DNA from: Rhodobiaceae bacterium
GTDB lineage: Bacteria; Pseudomonadota; Alphaproteobacteria; Rhizobiales; Tepidamorphaceae
Length of the DNA stretch: 60,966 bases
Direction of reading: 5' to 3'
NCBI GenBank assembly: GCA_020637855.1
Contig: JACKJR010000009.1
Location: 1-60,966 of the forward strand
A model generated the notes under the pieces. The model did not search any database and was not told where the DNA came from. It saw nothing but the letters and a program-made list of their open reading frames with translations. A program made the translations under genes and the position numbers. This document shows, piece after piece, positions 1 through 8,655 of the stretch (within the stretch, counting starts at the first letter, position 1; the number at the start of each line of letters is the position of its first letter).

Positions 1-52
1 ACGCTGCGTAAATTAGCGAAATCGATAGAGCCGGGCAAAACCGAATCCAAAG

Positions 53-81
53 CCCACAAGATAATAGCTGGCTCTTGTGGG
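53..81. other. Hairpin upstream of ruvC
   Basis: A perfect 9-bp inverted repeat (CCCACAAGA / TCTTGTGGG) with an 11-nt loop lies 120 bases before ruvC. A weaker 6-bp repeat (GAGCAA / TTGCTC) follows at 93-119. The first hairpin has only a poor T-run after it, so it could be the terminator of a gene left of the window or a leader structure. The rest of 1-201 has no gene that I can see. Confidence 0.35.
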
Positions 82-201
82 TAATGCCTTTAGAGCAACT
101 TAACGGGCGTAAATTGCTCGCTGATTTTCCGCAGAGTTTGAGTTTGTGAAATGTACTGTTGTTAACTCGACAATGAGAACAAAACGGCTACACCTGAGTT
201 T

Positions 202-714
202 ATGAGTGGCCGAGCGATTCGCATATTGGGCATCGATCCGGGCCTGCGCCGGACGGGATGGGGCGTGATTGCCAGCGAGGGCAACCGCCTGTCTTTCCTC
301 GCCTGCGGCATCATCAAGCCAGATACCGATCTGCCTTTGGGCGACCGGCTCGCGGTGATCCATGCGGCGTTGTCCGAGATTGTCGCCAGCCACGCGCCGG
401 ACGAGGTCGCGGTCGAACAGACCTTCGTCAACAAGGATGCCGAAGCGACGCTGAAGCTGGGGCATGCGCGGGGCATCGCCATGCTGGTACCGGCTCAAGC
501 CGGGCTGTCGATCGGCGAATATGCGCCCAACGCGGTGAAGAAGGCCGTGGTCGGGGCGGGGCATGCCGACAAGAAACAGATCCGGGTGATGATCTCGATG
601 CTGCTGCCGCAGTCCAAGGTTAAGTCCGACGACGAGGCCGACGCGCTGGCGATTGCGATCTGCCATGCCCATCACCGGGTCACGCGGGCGCGGGTGGAGG
701 CTTTCGCCACATGA
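202..714 (+). CDS. ruvC: Holliday junction endonuclease RuvC
   Basis: RuvC resolves Holliday junctions made during recombinational repair, cutting symmetrically as a dimer alongside RuvAB. The 170-residue product has the usual family length. The first catalytic aspartate lies in ILGIDPGLRRTGWG at about residue 11, the glutamate in VAVEQTF near residue 72, and the C-terminal acidic cluster in KSDDEADALAIA. The ATG at 202 begins right before the conserved first beta strand. The stop overlaps the ruvA start (ATGA), so the genes are translationally coupled, and ruvC-ruvA-ruvB form one operon. Identification is firm. Confidence 0.97.
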   Translation: MSGRAIRILGIDPGLRRTGWGVIASEGNRLSFLACGIIKPDTDLPLGDRLAVIHAALSEIVASHAPDEVAVEQTFVNKDAEATLKLGHARGIAMLVPAQAGLSIGEYAPNAVKKAVVGAGHADKKQIRVMISMLLPQSKVKSDDEADALAIAICHAHHRVTRARVEAFAT

Positions 715-1328
715 TTTCCAAGCTCAAGGGGCTGGTCGACGAATATGGCGACCATCACGTTGTGATCGACGTGGGTGGCGTCGGCTACATCCTGTCGTGT
801 TCGGGCCGCACGCTCTCTGCCTTGCCTCAAGTGGGTGAGGCGACCACCATCTTCGTCGAGACGATGACGAGCCAGGAGCAGATCAGGCTGTTCGGCTTTG
901 CCACCGCGCTTGAGCGTGAATGGTTCCGCCTGCTGATGACGGTGCAGGGGGTCGGCGCGAAGGTCGCGCTGGCGATCCTGTCGTCGTCCTCCGTCTCCGA
1001 TCTGTCCAGCGCCATCGCCATGCAGGACAAGGCGCTCGTGGCGCGCGCGCCGGGCGTGGGCCCAAAGGTTGCGGGCCGCATCGTCTCGGAATTGCGCGAC
1101 AAGGCGCCGGGCTTTGTCGAGGGCGATGCCGGCGCCTTCGCGCAGGTGTCGGGCGCGGTATCCGCCGGTGCGCCGTCTGCCACGCGCGATGCCGTGTCGG
1201 CGCTCACCAATCTCGGCTATGGTCAGGCGCAGGCGGGGGCCGCCGTCGCCACCGCCTACAGGGAAGCCGGCGAGGACGCCGGCACCGAAACGCTGATCCG
1301 GCTGGCGCTGAAGGCGCTGTCACGTTGA
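711..1328 (+). CDS. ruvA: Holliday junction helicase subunit RuvA
   Basis: RuvA binds the four-way junction as a tetramer and loads the RuvB motor. At 205 residues it has normal length. It shows the N-terminal OB-fold (MISKLKGLVDEYGDHHVVIDVGG), paired helix-hairpin-helix segments around LLMTVQGVGAKVALAIL and RAPGVGPKVAGRIVSEL, and a C-terminal RuvB-contact domain beginning near ATRDAVSALTNLGY. The start overlaps ruvC by 4 bases, and ruvB begins 12 bases after the stop. Confidence 0.97.
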   Translation: MISKLKGLVDEYGDHHVVIDVGGVGYILSCSGRTLSALPQVGEATTIFVETMTSQEQIRLFGFATALEREWFRLLMTVQGVGAKVALAILSSSSVSDLSSAIAMQDKALVARAPGVGPKVAGRIVSELRDKAPGFVEGDAGAFAQVSGAVSAGAPSATRDAVSALTNLGYGQAQAGAAVATAYREAGEDAGTETLIRLALKALSR

Positions 1329-1340
1329 TAAGGTCTGGGC

Positions 1341-2387
1341 ATGGCTGAGAGCGAACGGCTGATCGAGGCGCTGGAGCGCGACGAGGACCAGAGTTCAGGC
1401 GCGTTGCGTCCGCAGGGGCTCGATGAGTTTGTTGGTCAACAGCAGGCGCGCGCCAACCTGAAGGTCTTCATCGAGGCGGCGCGTTCGCGCGGCGAGGCAC
1501 TGGACCATACGCTGTTCGCCGGGCCGCCGGGGCTTGGCAAGACGACGCTGGCGCAGATCCTGTCGAAGGAGCTTGGCGTCGGCTTCCGCGCAACGTCCGG
1601 CCCGGTCATCGCCAAGAGCGGCGATCTCGCCGCCTTGCTGACCAATCTCGAGCCGCGCGATGTTCTGTTCATCGACGAAATCCACCGGCTCAATCCGGCG
1701 GTGGAGGAAATCCTCTATCCGGCGATGGAGGACTTCAAGCTCGACCTGATCATCGGCGAGGGGCCGGCGGCGCGCTCGGTGCGCATCGATCTTGCGCCCT
1801 TCACGCTGGTCGGCGCGACGACGCGCTCCGGCCTGCTGACGACGCCGCTGCGCGACCGTTTCGGCATTCCGGTGCGGCTCGATTTCTACACCGAGGCCGA
1901 ACTCGACACGATCGTGCGGCGCGGGGCGCGGCTGATGGGCATGACGATCACCGATGACGGTTCGATCGAGATCGCGCGCCGGTCCCGAGGGACACCGCGT
2001 ATTGCGGGCCGTCTACTGCGACGGGTGTGCGACTTCGCGCTGGTCGAGGGTGGCGGCAAGATCGACCGGGCCATCGCCGACCGCGCGCTGTCGGAACTCG
2101 ATGTCGACCAGCGCGGCCTCGACGGCATGGACAAGCGCTATCTCAACACCATCGCGATGAAGTTCGGCGGCGGGCCGGTCGGGATCGAGACGATTTCCGC
2201 CGCGCTGGCCGAACCGCGCGATGCGGTGGAGGACATCATCGAGCCCTACCTGATCCAGCAGGGCTTCATCCAGCGCACCCCGCGCGGGCGCATCCTCACC
2301 CCGCACGCCTTCCGGCATCTCGGTCTTGCCATACCGCCGGGCAATGCCGCCCAGATGGGCCTCTTCCCGGATGCCGATGACACATGA
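1341..2387 (+). CDS. ruvB: Holliday junction helicase motor RuvB
   Basis: RuvB is the hexameric AAA+ ATPase that drives branch migration. The 348-residue protein has Walker A (GPPGLGKTT), Walker B (DVLFIDEIHRL), sensor 1 (LVGATTRSGLL), an arginine-finger region (PLRDRFG) and the C-terminal winged helix (GFIQRTPRGR). It is the last gene of the ruv operon. A phosphoesterase of unrelated type follows 30 bases later and could share the transcript. Confidence 0.97.
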   Translation: MAESERLIEALERDEDQSSGALRPQGLDEFVGQQQARANLKVFIEAARSRGEALDHTLFAGPPGLGKTTLAQILSKELGVGFRATSGPVIAKSGDLAALLTNLEPRDVLFIDEIHRLNPAVEEILYPAMEDFKLDLIIGEGPAARSVRIDLAPFTLVGATTRSGLLTTPLRDRFGIPVRLDFYTEAELDTIVRRGARLMGMTITDDGSIEIARRSRGTPRIAGRLLRRVCDFALVEGGGKIDRAIADRALSELDVDQRGLDGMDKRYLNTIAMKFGGGPVGIETISAALAEPRDAVEDIIEPYLIQQGFIQRTPRGRILTPHAFRHLGLAIPPGNAAQMGLFPDADDT

Positions 2388-2417
2388 TCGTCGCATTGCT
2401 GTTTCAGGTGCGCGGTG

Positions 2418-3347
2418 ATGATCACGAGACGCAACCTTCTCAAGCTGTTCGGCGCGACCGTTCTGGCGGGCGTCGGTCTGGGCGGTTACGCCTTTGGCGT
2501 TGAGCCCGGCCTGCGGCTGCGTGTCCAGCGCTATGCAGTCACTCCGTCCGGATGGCCCGCAGGGTTCAAGCTCAGATTGGCCGTCATAGCCGATCCGCAT
2601 GCCTGCGAGCCGTGGATGAGTGCTGCCAGGGTTTCTCGCATCGCCGATCTCACGAATACGCTGGAAGCCGATGTGGTGCTGTTGCTCGGCGACTACGTCG
2701 CGACACATAAATACCGGACGGGAACGGTTCCGCCGAAAGACTGGTCGCATGCACTGGCGCGTGTGGATGCGCCACTTGGTGCACACGCCGTTTTGGGCAA
2801 CCACGACTGGTGGAGCGACCGCACGGCGCAGGAGAAGCGGAGCGGCCCGGTCTTCGGGCGGCTGGCGCTGGAAGATGCCGGCATTCCCGTCTACGAGAAC
2901 GATGCGGTGCGGCTTGAAAAGGACGGGCAGGCTTTCTGGCTGGCAGGGCTTGCCGACCAGATCGCGTTTCTACCGAGGCGCAGCCGTGGCGAACGGGAAT
3001 TTATCGGACTGGACGATCTCCCCGGCACCCTGGCCAGGGTGAGTGATGATGCGCCGGTGATCCTGATGGCACATGAGCCGGATATTTTCCCTCAGGTGCC
3101 GGACAGGGTGGCCCTGACGATCTCGGGTCATACCCATGGCGGGCAGGTGCGCCTGTTCGGATATTCGCCGGTCGTTCCCTCGGCCTTCGGAAATCGCTAT
3201 GCCTATGGCCACGTTGTCGAAGCGGAGCGGAACCTGATCGTGTCCGGCGGGCTCGGGTGTTCGATCATGCCGGTCCGCTTCGGGGTTCCGCCGGAAATCA
3301 CGCTAATCGATCTGGGATTATCCAGCGATGTGGGGGCATCCACTTGA
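2418..3347 (+). CDS. Tat-exported calcineurin-like metallophosphoesterase
   Basis: This is a predicted metal-dependent phosphohydrolase with the full calcineurin-type signature in order: D-x-H (VIADPHA), GD (LLLGDYV), GNHD (VLGNHDWW), a histidine in LMAHEPDIF and GHTHGGQ near the C-terminus. The N-terminus ITRRNLLKLFG plus a hydrophobic stretch fits a twin-arginine signal or signal anchor, so it probably acts in the periplasm or at the membrane. It resembles the YkuE/YaeI group, in which some members act on lipid substrates; the substrate here is unknown. A GTG at 2415 directly precedes the ATG used. The stop overlaps the TTG start proposed for ybgC. Confidence 0.85.
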   Translation: MITRRNLLKLFGATVLAGVGLGGYAFGVEPGLRLRVQRYAVTPSGWPAGFKLRLAVIADPHACEPWMSAARVSRIADLTNTLEADVVLLLGDYVATHKYRTGTVPPKDWSHALARVDAPLGAHAVLGNHDWWSDRTAQEKRSGPVFGRLALEDAGIPVYENDAVRLEKDGQAFWLAGLADQIAFLPRRSRGEREFIGLDDLPGTLARVSDDAPVILMAHEPDIFPQVPDRVALTISGHTHGGQVRLFGYSPVVPSAFGNRYAYGHVVEAERNLIVSGGLGCSIMPVRFGVPPEITLIDLGLSSDVGAST

Positions 3348-3883
3348 GCCAGAGCGACACAAAACCCGATCCGCTGCGCGATCCCAACGCGCCGGAGCCG
3401 ACGGGCCTGAGCAAGGACTGGCCGGATCTGGCCGGCCGCATCGAGGGCGACGGCGTGCACCGGCTTGCCGTGCGCGTCTACTATGAGGACACCGATTTCT
3501 CCGGCGTCGTCTATCACGCCAGCTACCTGCGCTTCATGGAGCGGGGCCGGTCCGATTTCATGCGCTGGACCGGTATCGACCATAACGATCTGATGGATGC
3601 CGATGGCGGGCTTGCGTTTGCCGTGCGCCGGATGATTATCGAGTTCGCCGGTTCGGCGGGGATCGACGACGTGCTGACCGTCGAGACATGGATGGGCGAC
3701 ATGCGTGGCGCCTCGATGCTGGTGAAGCAGCGCGTCCTGCTGGAAGGGCGGCCTATCATCACGGCCGATGTCAAGGTTGCGCTGGTGACGCGGGCGGGAA
3801 AGCCGCGGCGCATGCCGCTATGGCTCAGGAAAATCTTCGCTCCCCATGCACCGGAAGGCGCAGATGTGGATGGCCCGGAGTAG
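3344..3883 (+). CDS. ybgC: Tol-Pal-associated acyl-CoA thioesterase YbgC
   Basis: YbgC is a hot-dog-fold acyl-CoA thioesterase usually encoded next to tol-pal. The diagnostic YYEDTDFSGVVYHASYLRFME contains the catalytic aspartate. I chose the TTG at 3344, which overlaps the preceding TGA (TTGA) and has a GGGGG ribosome site at 3331-3335, giving 179 residues. An upstream in-frame ATG at 3257 would add 29 residues with no family resemblance, lying inside the phosphoesterase gene. A polar extension of about 40 residues precedes the thioesterase core. Confidence 0.9.
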   Translation: MSQSDTKPDPLRDPNAPEPTGLSKDWPDLAGRIEGDGVHRLAVRVYYEDTDFSGVVYHASYLRFMERGRSDFMRWTGIDHNDLMDADGGLAFAVRRMIIEFAGSAGIDDVLTVETWMGDMRGASMLVKQRVLLEGRPIITADVKVALVTRAGKPRRMPLWLRKIFAPHAPEGADVDGPE

Positions 3884-4177
3884 AATTTACGCCATCTCCG
3901 GCCATTTGCCGCGTTAACCGGCTGCTAACCCTATTCCATCATCTGTCAGGACCGGGTAAACCATCCCTGAGTACGCCCTTGTTCGGCCATAATAGCCAAG
4001 CAAGACGCATTCGCCTGAAACGGGCGCCTTAAGCGGGGTGCGGGGCGCCGACAGACATTTTTCCCGGTACTGCGGCTTGATGCGGAGGATTACGGCAGCT
4101 CCGTCTGCCAGGTCCGCTGCAGTGAGGCGCCGCGCGCCGGCAGGGCGCATACCGCCCTTCCTGTTCAAGGGGATCCG
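3884..4177. promoter_or_regulatory. Intergenic region upstream of the tol operon, with a CtrA-like site
   Basis: The 294-base gap between ybgC and tolQ probably carries the tol-pal promoter. At 3914-3929 there is TTAA-N7-CTAAC, one mismatch from the CtrA consensus TTAA-N7-TTAAC; read on the minus strand it is TTAG-N7-TTAAC. I see no gene here. The site is 250 bases from tolQ, so its role is uncertain. Confidence 0.3.
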
Positions 4178-4888
4178 ATGGAAGGTCTCATCGATTCATC
4201 CGGCCTGGCGGCGCCGACGGGCGACTTGTCGCTGGTCACGCTGTTCTTTCATGCGCATATCGTCGTCAAGATCGTCATGGTCGGCCTGATCCTGGCATCG
4301 GTCTGGAGCTGGGCGATCATCTTTGACCGGGCGATTGTCTATGCCCGCTCGCGCAAGCAGATGAACCGCTTCGAAAAGGTGTTCTGGTCAGGGCATTCGC
4401 TGGAGGACCTGTACCGGACGCTTTCGGCGCGGCCGGCCACCTCGATGGCGGCGATGTTCGTTGCCGCCATGCGCGAGTGGCAGCGCAGCCAGGAGCGCAA
4501 CTCGGGCAGTTTCATGGGCCTGCAGGCACGTATCGAGAAGGTGATGGATGTCACCGTGTCGCGCGAGATCGAGCGGCTGGAACGCCGCCTGATGTTCCTC
4601 GCATCCGTCGGATCGACGGCGCCCTTCGTCGGCCTGTTCGGGACCGTGTGGGGCATCATGACAAGTTTTCAGGCCATCGCGGCAAGCGAGAACACGAGCC
4701 TCGCCGTCGTTGCGCCGGGCATTGCGGAAGCGCTATTCGCTACCGCGCTCGGCTTGCTGGCGGCGATCCCGGCGACAGTTGCCTACAACAGGTTCGCCTC
4801 GGAAGTTTCGCGCCAGACGAGCCGGCTGGAAGGCTTCGCGGACGAGTTTTCGGCCATACTTTCGCGGCAATTGGATGAGCGTATGTGA
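4178..4888 (+). CDS. tolQ: Tol-Pal proton channel subunit TolQ
   Basis: TolQ is the MotA/ExbB-family inner-membrane subunit that, with TolR, turns proton flow into work on TolA during outer-membrane constriction. The 236-residue protein has a first membrane segment at about residues 25-48, a large cytoplasmic loop, and two more segments (FLASVGSTAPFVGLFGTVWG and ALFATALGLLAAIPATVAY), typical of the family. TolR follows closely, and the order tolQ-tolR-tolA-tolB is conserved. Confidence 0.96.
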   Translation: MEGLIDSSGLAAPTGDLSLVTLFFHAHIVVKIVMVGLILASVWSWAIIFDRAIVYARSRKQMNRFEKVFWSGHSLEDLYRTLSARPATSMAAMFVAAMREWQRSQERNSGSFMGLQARIEKVMDVTVSREIERLERRLMFLASVGSTAPFVGLFGTVWGIMTSFQAIAASENTSLAVVAPGIAEALFATALGLLAAIPATVAYNRFASEVSRQTSRLEGFADEFSAILSRQLDERM

Positions 4889-4933
4889 CCGACTTCGCAA
4901 GGGGTGCGGGCGCAGGAATCGGACGGAGCGAAT

Positions 4934-5377
4934 ATGGGCGCTTCAATGGGCAGCATGAGGGGTAGCCGGCGCGGCAAACGCGGCCGGCATGTCCCCATGA
5001 GCGAGATCAACGTGACGCCGTTCGTCGACGTCATGCTGGTGCTGCTCATCGTCTTCATGGTGGCCGCACCTCTGCTCACCGTCGGCGTTCCCATCGACCT
5101 GCCGGAAACCCGCGCCAAGGCGCTGCAGAGCGACAAGGACCCGCTGACGGTCACGGTCGCCATGGACGGCAAGGTCTATCTGCAGGACCAGGAAATTCCC
5201 ATCGACGAACTGGTCGCCAAACTGCAGGCGATTGCCAGCGAGGGATACGAGGAGCGCATCTTCGTGCGCGGTGACAACAAGGTCGGCTACGGGGCGGTCA
5301 TGCAGGTCATGGGCCGGCTCAACGCGGCCGGATTCAAGCGCATAGGCCTGGTGACCGACCAGGAGAAGAACGGGTAA
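4934..5377 (+). CDS. tolR: Tol-Pal proton channel subunit TolR
   Basis: TolR is the ExbD-family partner of TolQ. It shows one membrane segment with the essential aspartate in INVTPFVDVMLVLLIVFMV, followed by a periplasmic domain ending in the YGAVMQVMGRLNAAGF helix. I prefer the ATG at 4934 (147 residues), which has GGAGCG upstream, over the GTG at 4904. The short cytoplasmic head is rich in Gly, Arg and Lys. Confidence 0.95.
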   Translation: MGASMGSMRGSRRGKRGRHVPMSEINVTPFVDVMLVLLIVFMVAAPLLTVGVPIDLPETRAKALQSDKDPLTVTVAMDGKVYLQDQEIPIDELVAKLQAIASEGYEERIFVRGDNKVGYGAVMQVMGRLNAAGFKRIGLVTDQEKNG

Positions 5378-5387
5378 CGGTCGCGTC

Positions 5388-6323
5388 ATGCGTCTTGGCC
5401 TCACCATATCCAGCTGTGCCCATGCAGCGGTACTGGTCATGGCGGTCGTCGGGTTTGCCTCGACGAAACCGTTCGAGATCAAACCCGAGGTCGCGCTGCC
5501 GGTCGATCTTGTTTCTGTCGAGGAATTCACCAACCTGACGACGGGGCTGAAGTCCGGCGAGATCAAGGAAACGCCGCAAGCGCCGAAGGCTCCGGAAGAA
5601 AACAACGCTGAACCGCAACCTGAGCCTCAGCCGGAAGAAAAGCCCGCGCCCGCGCCGCAGCCAACAGCTGCTCCCGAACCGGAACCCGAGCCTGAAAAGG
5701 CTGCCGAAGCCGAGCCCGCGCCGCCGCCGGAACCGGAACCCGAGGCGAAGCCGGAGCCGGAAAAACCCAAATACGTGCAGATGCCGAAGCGGATCGAAAT
5801 GCCAAGGCACCTGCCAAAGCCGCGCCAGCAGGTCGCGCGCAACGAAGCGAGACCGACCCCGCTTACGCCGCAGGCACGCGAGGAGCAGAAGCAATTCGAT
5901 CCCGATTCCATCGCGGCACTTCTGGACAAGCAGGAGCGCCCGCCTGAATCGGGTGGCGTGACACAGGAAGCCCTGGACGGGCAGGCGTCCCTTGGGGCGC
6001 CTACAGGGTTCGCCAACCGTTTGTCGGTCAGTGATATCGATTATCTCAGGCAGCAGATTTCACGCTGCTGGAGCCCGCCGGTCGGCGTGCTCGATGCGGT
6101 CGGGCTGATCGTCAAACTCGATCTTGAGCTTAATCTGGACGGGTCGCTGGCCCGCGCGCCGATTGTCGCCAATTCGAGTGGCGAACCGATCTTCACCATT
6201 GCCTCGGAGGCCGCGGCGCGCGCCGTTGTGCAGTGCCAGCCCTATACATTGCCGCCGGAGAAATTCGACGTCTGGCGGCGCATGATCGTCAATTTCGACC
6301 CTCGTGAAATGGCGGGCGGCTAG
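5388..6323 (+). CDS. tolA: Tol-Pal energy transducer TolA
   Basis: TolA spans the periplasm from the TolQR motor to TolB-Pal. The 311-residue protein has an N-terminal membrane segment (residues about 5-25), a long Pro/Glu/Lys/Ala-rich domain II (about residues 55-150, many EPEPEP-type repeats) and a C-terminal domain with conserved elements: CWSPPVG, a beta strand GLIVKLDLELNLDG, and AARAVVQCQPY. The repeat domain is rich in proline, implying an extended rod and not a long helix as in E. coli. It lies 10 bases after tolR. Confidence 0.93.
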   Translation: MRLGLTISSCAHAAVLVMAVVGFASTKPFEIKPEVALPVDLVSVEEFTNLTTGLKSGEIKETPQAPKAPEENNAEPQPEPQPEEKPAPAPQPTAAPEPEPEPEKAAEAEPAPPPEPEPEAKPEPEKPKYVQMPKRIEMPRHLPKPRQQVARNEARPTPLTPQAREEQKQFDPDSIAALLDKQERPPESGGVTQEALDGQASLGAPTGFANRLSVSDIDYLRQQISRCWSPPVGVLDAVGLIVKLDLELNLDGSLARAPIVANSSGEPIFTIASEAAARAVVQCQPYTLPPEKFDVWRRMIVNFDPREMAGG

Positions 6324-6357
6324 CTCATGACCTTGTTGAATTGAAAAGAGAGTACTG

Positions 6358-7764
6358 ATGGCCTTTGATAGCAAGCGCATGACCGGGGGCGGGGGGATGA
6401 CCACCGTGCAGACGCTGAAGGCTGTTTGCGAGAGTTCGCTGCGGCGCATTGCGGCAAGTGCTGCCGCGATGGCGATTGCCATTCTTGTCCAGCTGAATTG
6501 CGTCTCTCCAGCCCACGCCGTCCTGGAAGTCGATGTGACCCGTGGCGTGGTGCAGCCGCTGCCGGTTGCGATTACCGATTTTTCCGGCGCCCAGCCCGAT
6601 GAGATCAAGGTTGGGCAGGACATTGCCCAGGTCATCACCAGCAACCTGCGCAATTCCGGTCTGTTCGCCCCGATCGATCAGGCTGCCTTCATCGAACGTT
6701 CGATCAACTTCGAGGGCCAGCCGGTTTTCCCCAACTGGCGCGTGATCAACGCGCAGGCGCTGGTCAATGGCCGGGTGACGCGCCAGCCTGATGGGCGCCT
6801 GCAGGTCGAGTTCCGGTTGTGGGATGTGACGGCGGGTCAGCACATGACCGGCTCGAAGTACTTCACGCAGCCGGCCAACTGGCGCCGTGTCGCGCATATC
6901 ATTTCCGATGCGATTTACGAGCGGCTGACCGGCGAGAGCGGTTATTTCGATACCCGCGTCGTGTTCGTCGAGGAGAGCGGCCCGAAGAACCAGCGCGTCA
7001 AGCGCCTGGCGATCATGGATCAGGACGGGGCCAATCTGCGTTACCTGTCGTCCGGCCGGGATCTGGTGCTGACGCCGCGGTTTTCCCCGTCGAGCCAGGA
7101 AATCACCTATATGTCCTACGCCTCGGGAACGCCGCGGGTCTATCTGTTCAACATCGAGACCGGACAGACGGAACTGGTCGGAACCTTCGAGGGCATGACC
7201 TTTGCGCCGCGGTTTTCACCGGATGGGCAACGCATCATCATGAGCCTGAACCAGGGCGGCAATTCCAATATCTTCACGATGGATTTGCGCACCGGTCGCA
7301 CGACGCGGCTTACCAATACGCCTGCGATCGATACATCACCGTCCTATTCGCCGGACGGGCGGCGGATCACGTTCAGTTCCGACCGCACCGGCAGCGAGCA
7401 GATTTACGTCATGGGCGCTGACGGGTCCAACGCGCAGCGTGTCAGCAACGGGGATGGCAAGTATTCGACGCCGGTCTGGTCGCCGCGTGGTGATTACATT
7501 GCCTTCACCAAGCAAGCGGGTGGGCGATTTGCCATTGGCGTGATGCGTCCGGACGGGTCGGGAGAGCGCATTCTGACCGAGGGCTATCACAACGAGGGGC
7601 CTACATGGGCGCCGAACGGACGGGTGCTGATGTTCTTCCGCGACATTCCAGGGGCAGGCGGCGGCGCGCAGCTGTGGTCGGTCGATATCACAGGTTACAA
7701 CGAGCGGCGGCTGCAGACTCCGGCCTGGGCGTCTGATCCTGCATGGTCACCCTTGATGAAGTAG
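6358..7764 (+). CDS. tolB: Periplasmic Tol-Pal beta-propeller TolB
   Basis: TolB is the periplasmic partner of Pal. After a signal peptide ending near SPAHA-VLEVDVTRG there is the N-terminal alpha/beta domain, then a six-bladed propeller with repeated SPDG motifs (FSPDGQRI, YSPDGRRI, WSPRGDYI, WAPNGRVL). The ATG at 6358 has a good AGAGAG ribosome site; a second ATG at 6397 is possible and would leave a more typical signal peptide. A hairpin with a T-run follows the gene. Confidence 0.96.
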   Translation: MAFDSKRMTGGGGMTTVQTLKAVCESSLRRIAASAAAMAIAILVQLNCVSPAHAVLEVDVTRGVVQPLPVAITDFSGAQPDEIKVGQDIAQVITSNLRNSGLFAPIDQAAFIERSINFEGQPVFPNWRVINAQALVNGRVTRQPDGRLQVEFRLWDVTAGQHMTGSKYFTQPANWRRVAHIISDAIYERLTGESGYFDTRVVFVEESGPKNQRVKRLAIMDQDGANLRYLSSGRDLVLTPRFSPSSQEITYMSYASGTPRVYLFNIETGQTELVGTFEGMTFAPRFSPDGQRIIMSLNQGGNSNIFTMDLRTGRTTRLTNTPAIDTSPSYSPDGRRITFSSDRTGSEQIYVMGADGSNAQRVSNGDGKYSTPVWSPRGDYIAFTKQAGGRFAIGVMRPDGSGERILTEGYHNEGPTWAPNGRVLMFFRDIPGAGGGAQLWSVDITGYNERRLQTPAWASDPAWSPLMK

Positions 7765-7818
7765 CTCAAGGCATATAGTTTCCGCGCACCGGTCAGGGGC
7801 ATTCCGGCTCGCAAAAAC

Positions 7819-7838
7819 CAAAGCGCTCCGCGCTTTTT
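7819..7838 (+). terminator. Intrinsic terminator after tolB
   Basis: A 7-bp stem AAAGCGC / GCGCTTT with a 3-nt loop runs into five T residues. It lies 55 bases after the tolB stop and 165 bases before pal, so pal may be expressed from its own promoter in 7840-8000 or by read-through. Confidence 0.6.
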
Positions 7839-8002
7839 CACTAATGAAGGATCACCGGACAAGAGAGCGCAAGCCAGCTCTGCCAAGGGGCAAATAATCT
7901 TCGTTCGCACGCTTCGTTAAGCATGTTTGCGAACGCTCGGTTAACGGCAAAGATGGTAGTAAATGCGCAATGAATCCGGTCGGTAGAAATGGAGTAACCG
8001 GG

Positions 8003-8494
8003 ATGCTTGGACTATCTAACGGGGCCCGTATCGTGCGCATCGCAATCTGCTTTGCGCTGGCCCTGACTGTTGCCGCGTGCGCGAACCGCAATCAGGGCCC
8101 AGGTGCCGGCGGCACCAATGCACCTCCTGGTTCGGCGCAGGAATTTGTCGTCAATGTTGGCGATCGCGTGTTTTTCACCGTCGATTCGTCTGTGCTGACG
8201 GAAGCTTCCAAGGCCACGCTGCAGCGTCAGGCGCAGTGGCTGAACCAGTATCAGAAGTACACCTTCACCGTGGAAGGCCATGCGGACGAGCGTGGCACGC
8301 GCGAGTATAACATCGCTCTTGGTGCACGGCGTGCCGCCGTCACCCGCGATTATCTTGCAAGCCTTGGCGTTTCGCCGTCGCGGATGCGCACGGTTTCCTA
8401 CGGCAAGGAACGTCCTGTCGCGGTTTGCGACAATGCGTCCTGCTGGAACCAGAACCGCCGTGCGGTGACGGTGCTCAACAACGCCACGAACTGA
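8003..8494 (+). CDS. pal: Peptidoglycan-associated lipoprotein Pal
   Basis: Pal anchors the outer membrane to peptidoglycan and is the target of TolB. The lipobox LTVAAC places the acylated cysteine after a short hydrophobic signal. The OmpA-like domain carries the peptidoglycan-binding pattern (TVEGHADERGTREYNIALGARRA), with the conserved Asp and Arg. I chose the ATG at 8003, preceded by GGAG at good spacing; an ATG at 7970 would add 11 residues without a clear ribosome site. Length is 163 residues. Confidence 0.95.
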   Translation: MLGLSNGARIVRIAICFALALTVAACANRNQGPGAGGTNAPPGSAQEFVVNVGDRVFFTVDSSVLTEASKATLQRQAQWLNQYQKYTFTVEGHADERGTREYNIALGARRAAVTRDYLASLGVSPSRMRTVSYGKERPVAVCDNASCWNQNRRAVTVLNNATN

Positions 8495-8518
8495 TCAGAA
8501 GCGTTATCCGCATATAGC

Positions 8519-8544
8519 GGGCCGGCACCTTGCGGTGCCGGCCC
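8519..8544 (+). terminator. Strong hairpin after pal
   Basis: An 11-bp perfect stem GGGCCGGCACC / GGTGCCGGCCC with a TTGC loop lies 25 bases after the pal stop. The T-tract is weak, so termination may be partial, but the structure is very stable and separates pal from cpoB. Confidence 0.55.
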
Positions 8545-8655
8545 GTATTGCGTTTGGGTGTGCCCGAAAGCCGCACTTTGGGCATATTCGCGGCTATGCT
8601 AGATCGCATCACGATCCGCGTATGATGCGGCAATGGGTTCGGGGTCTATTCGGCT

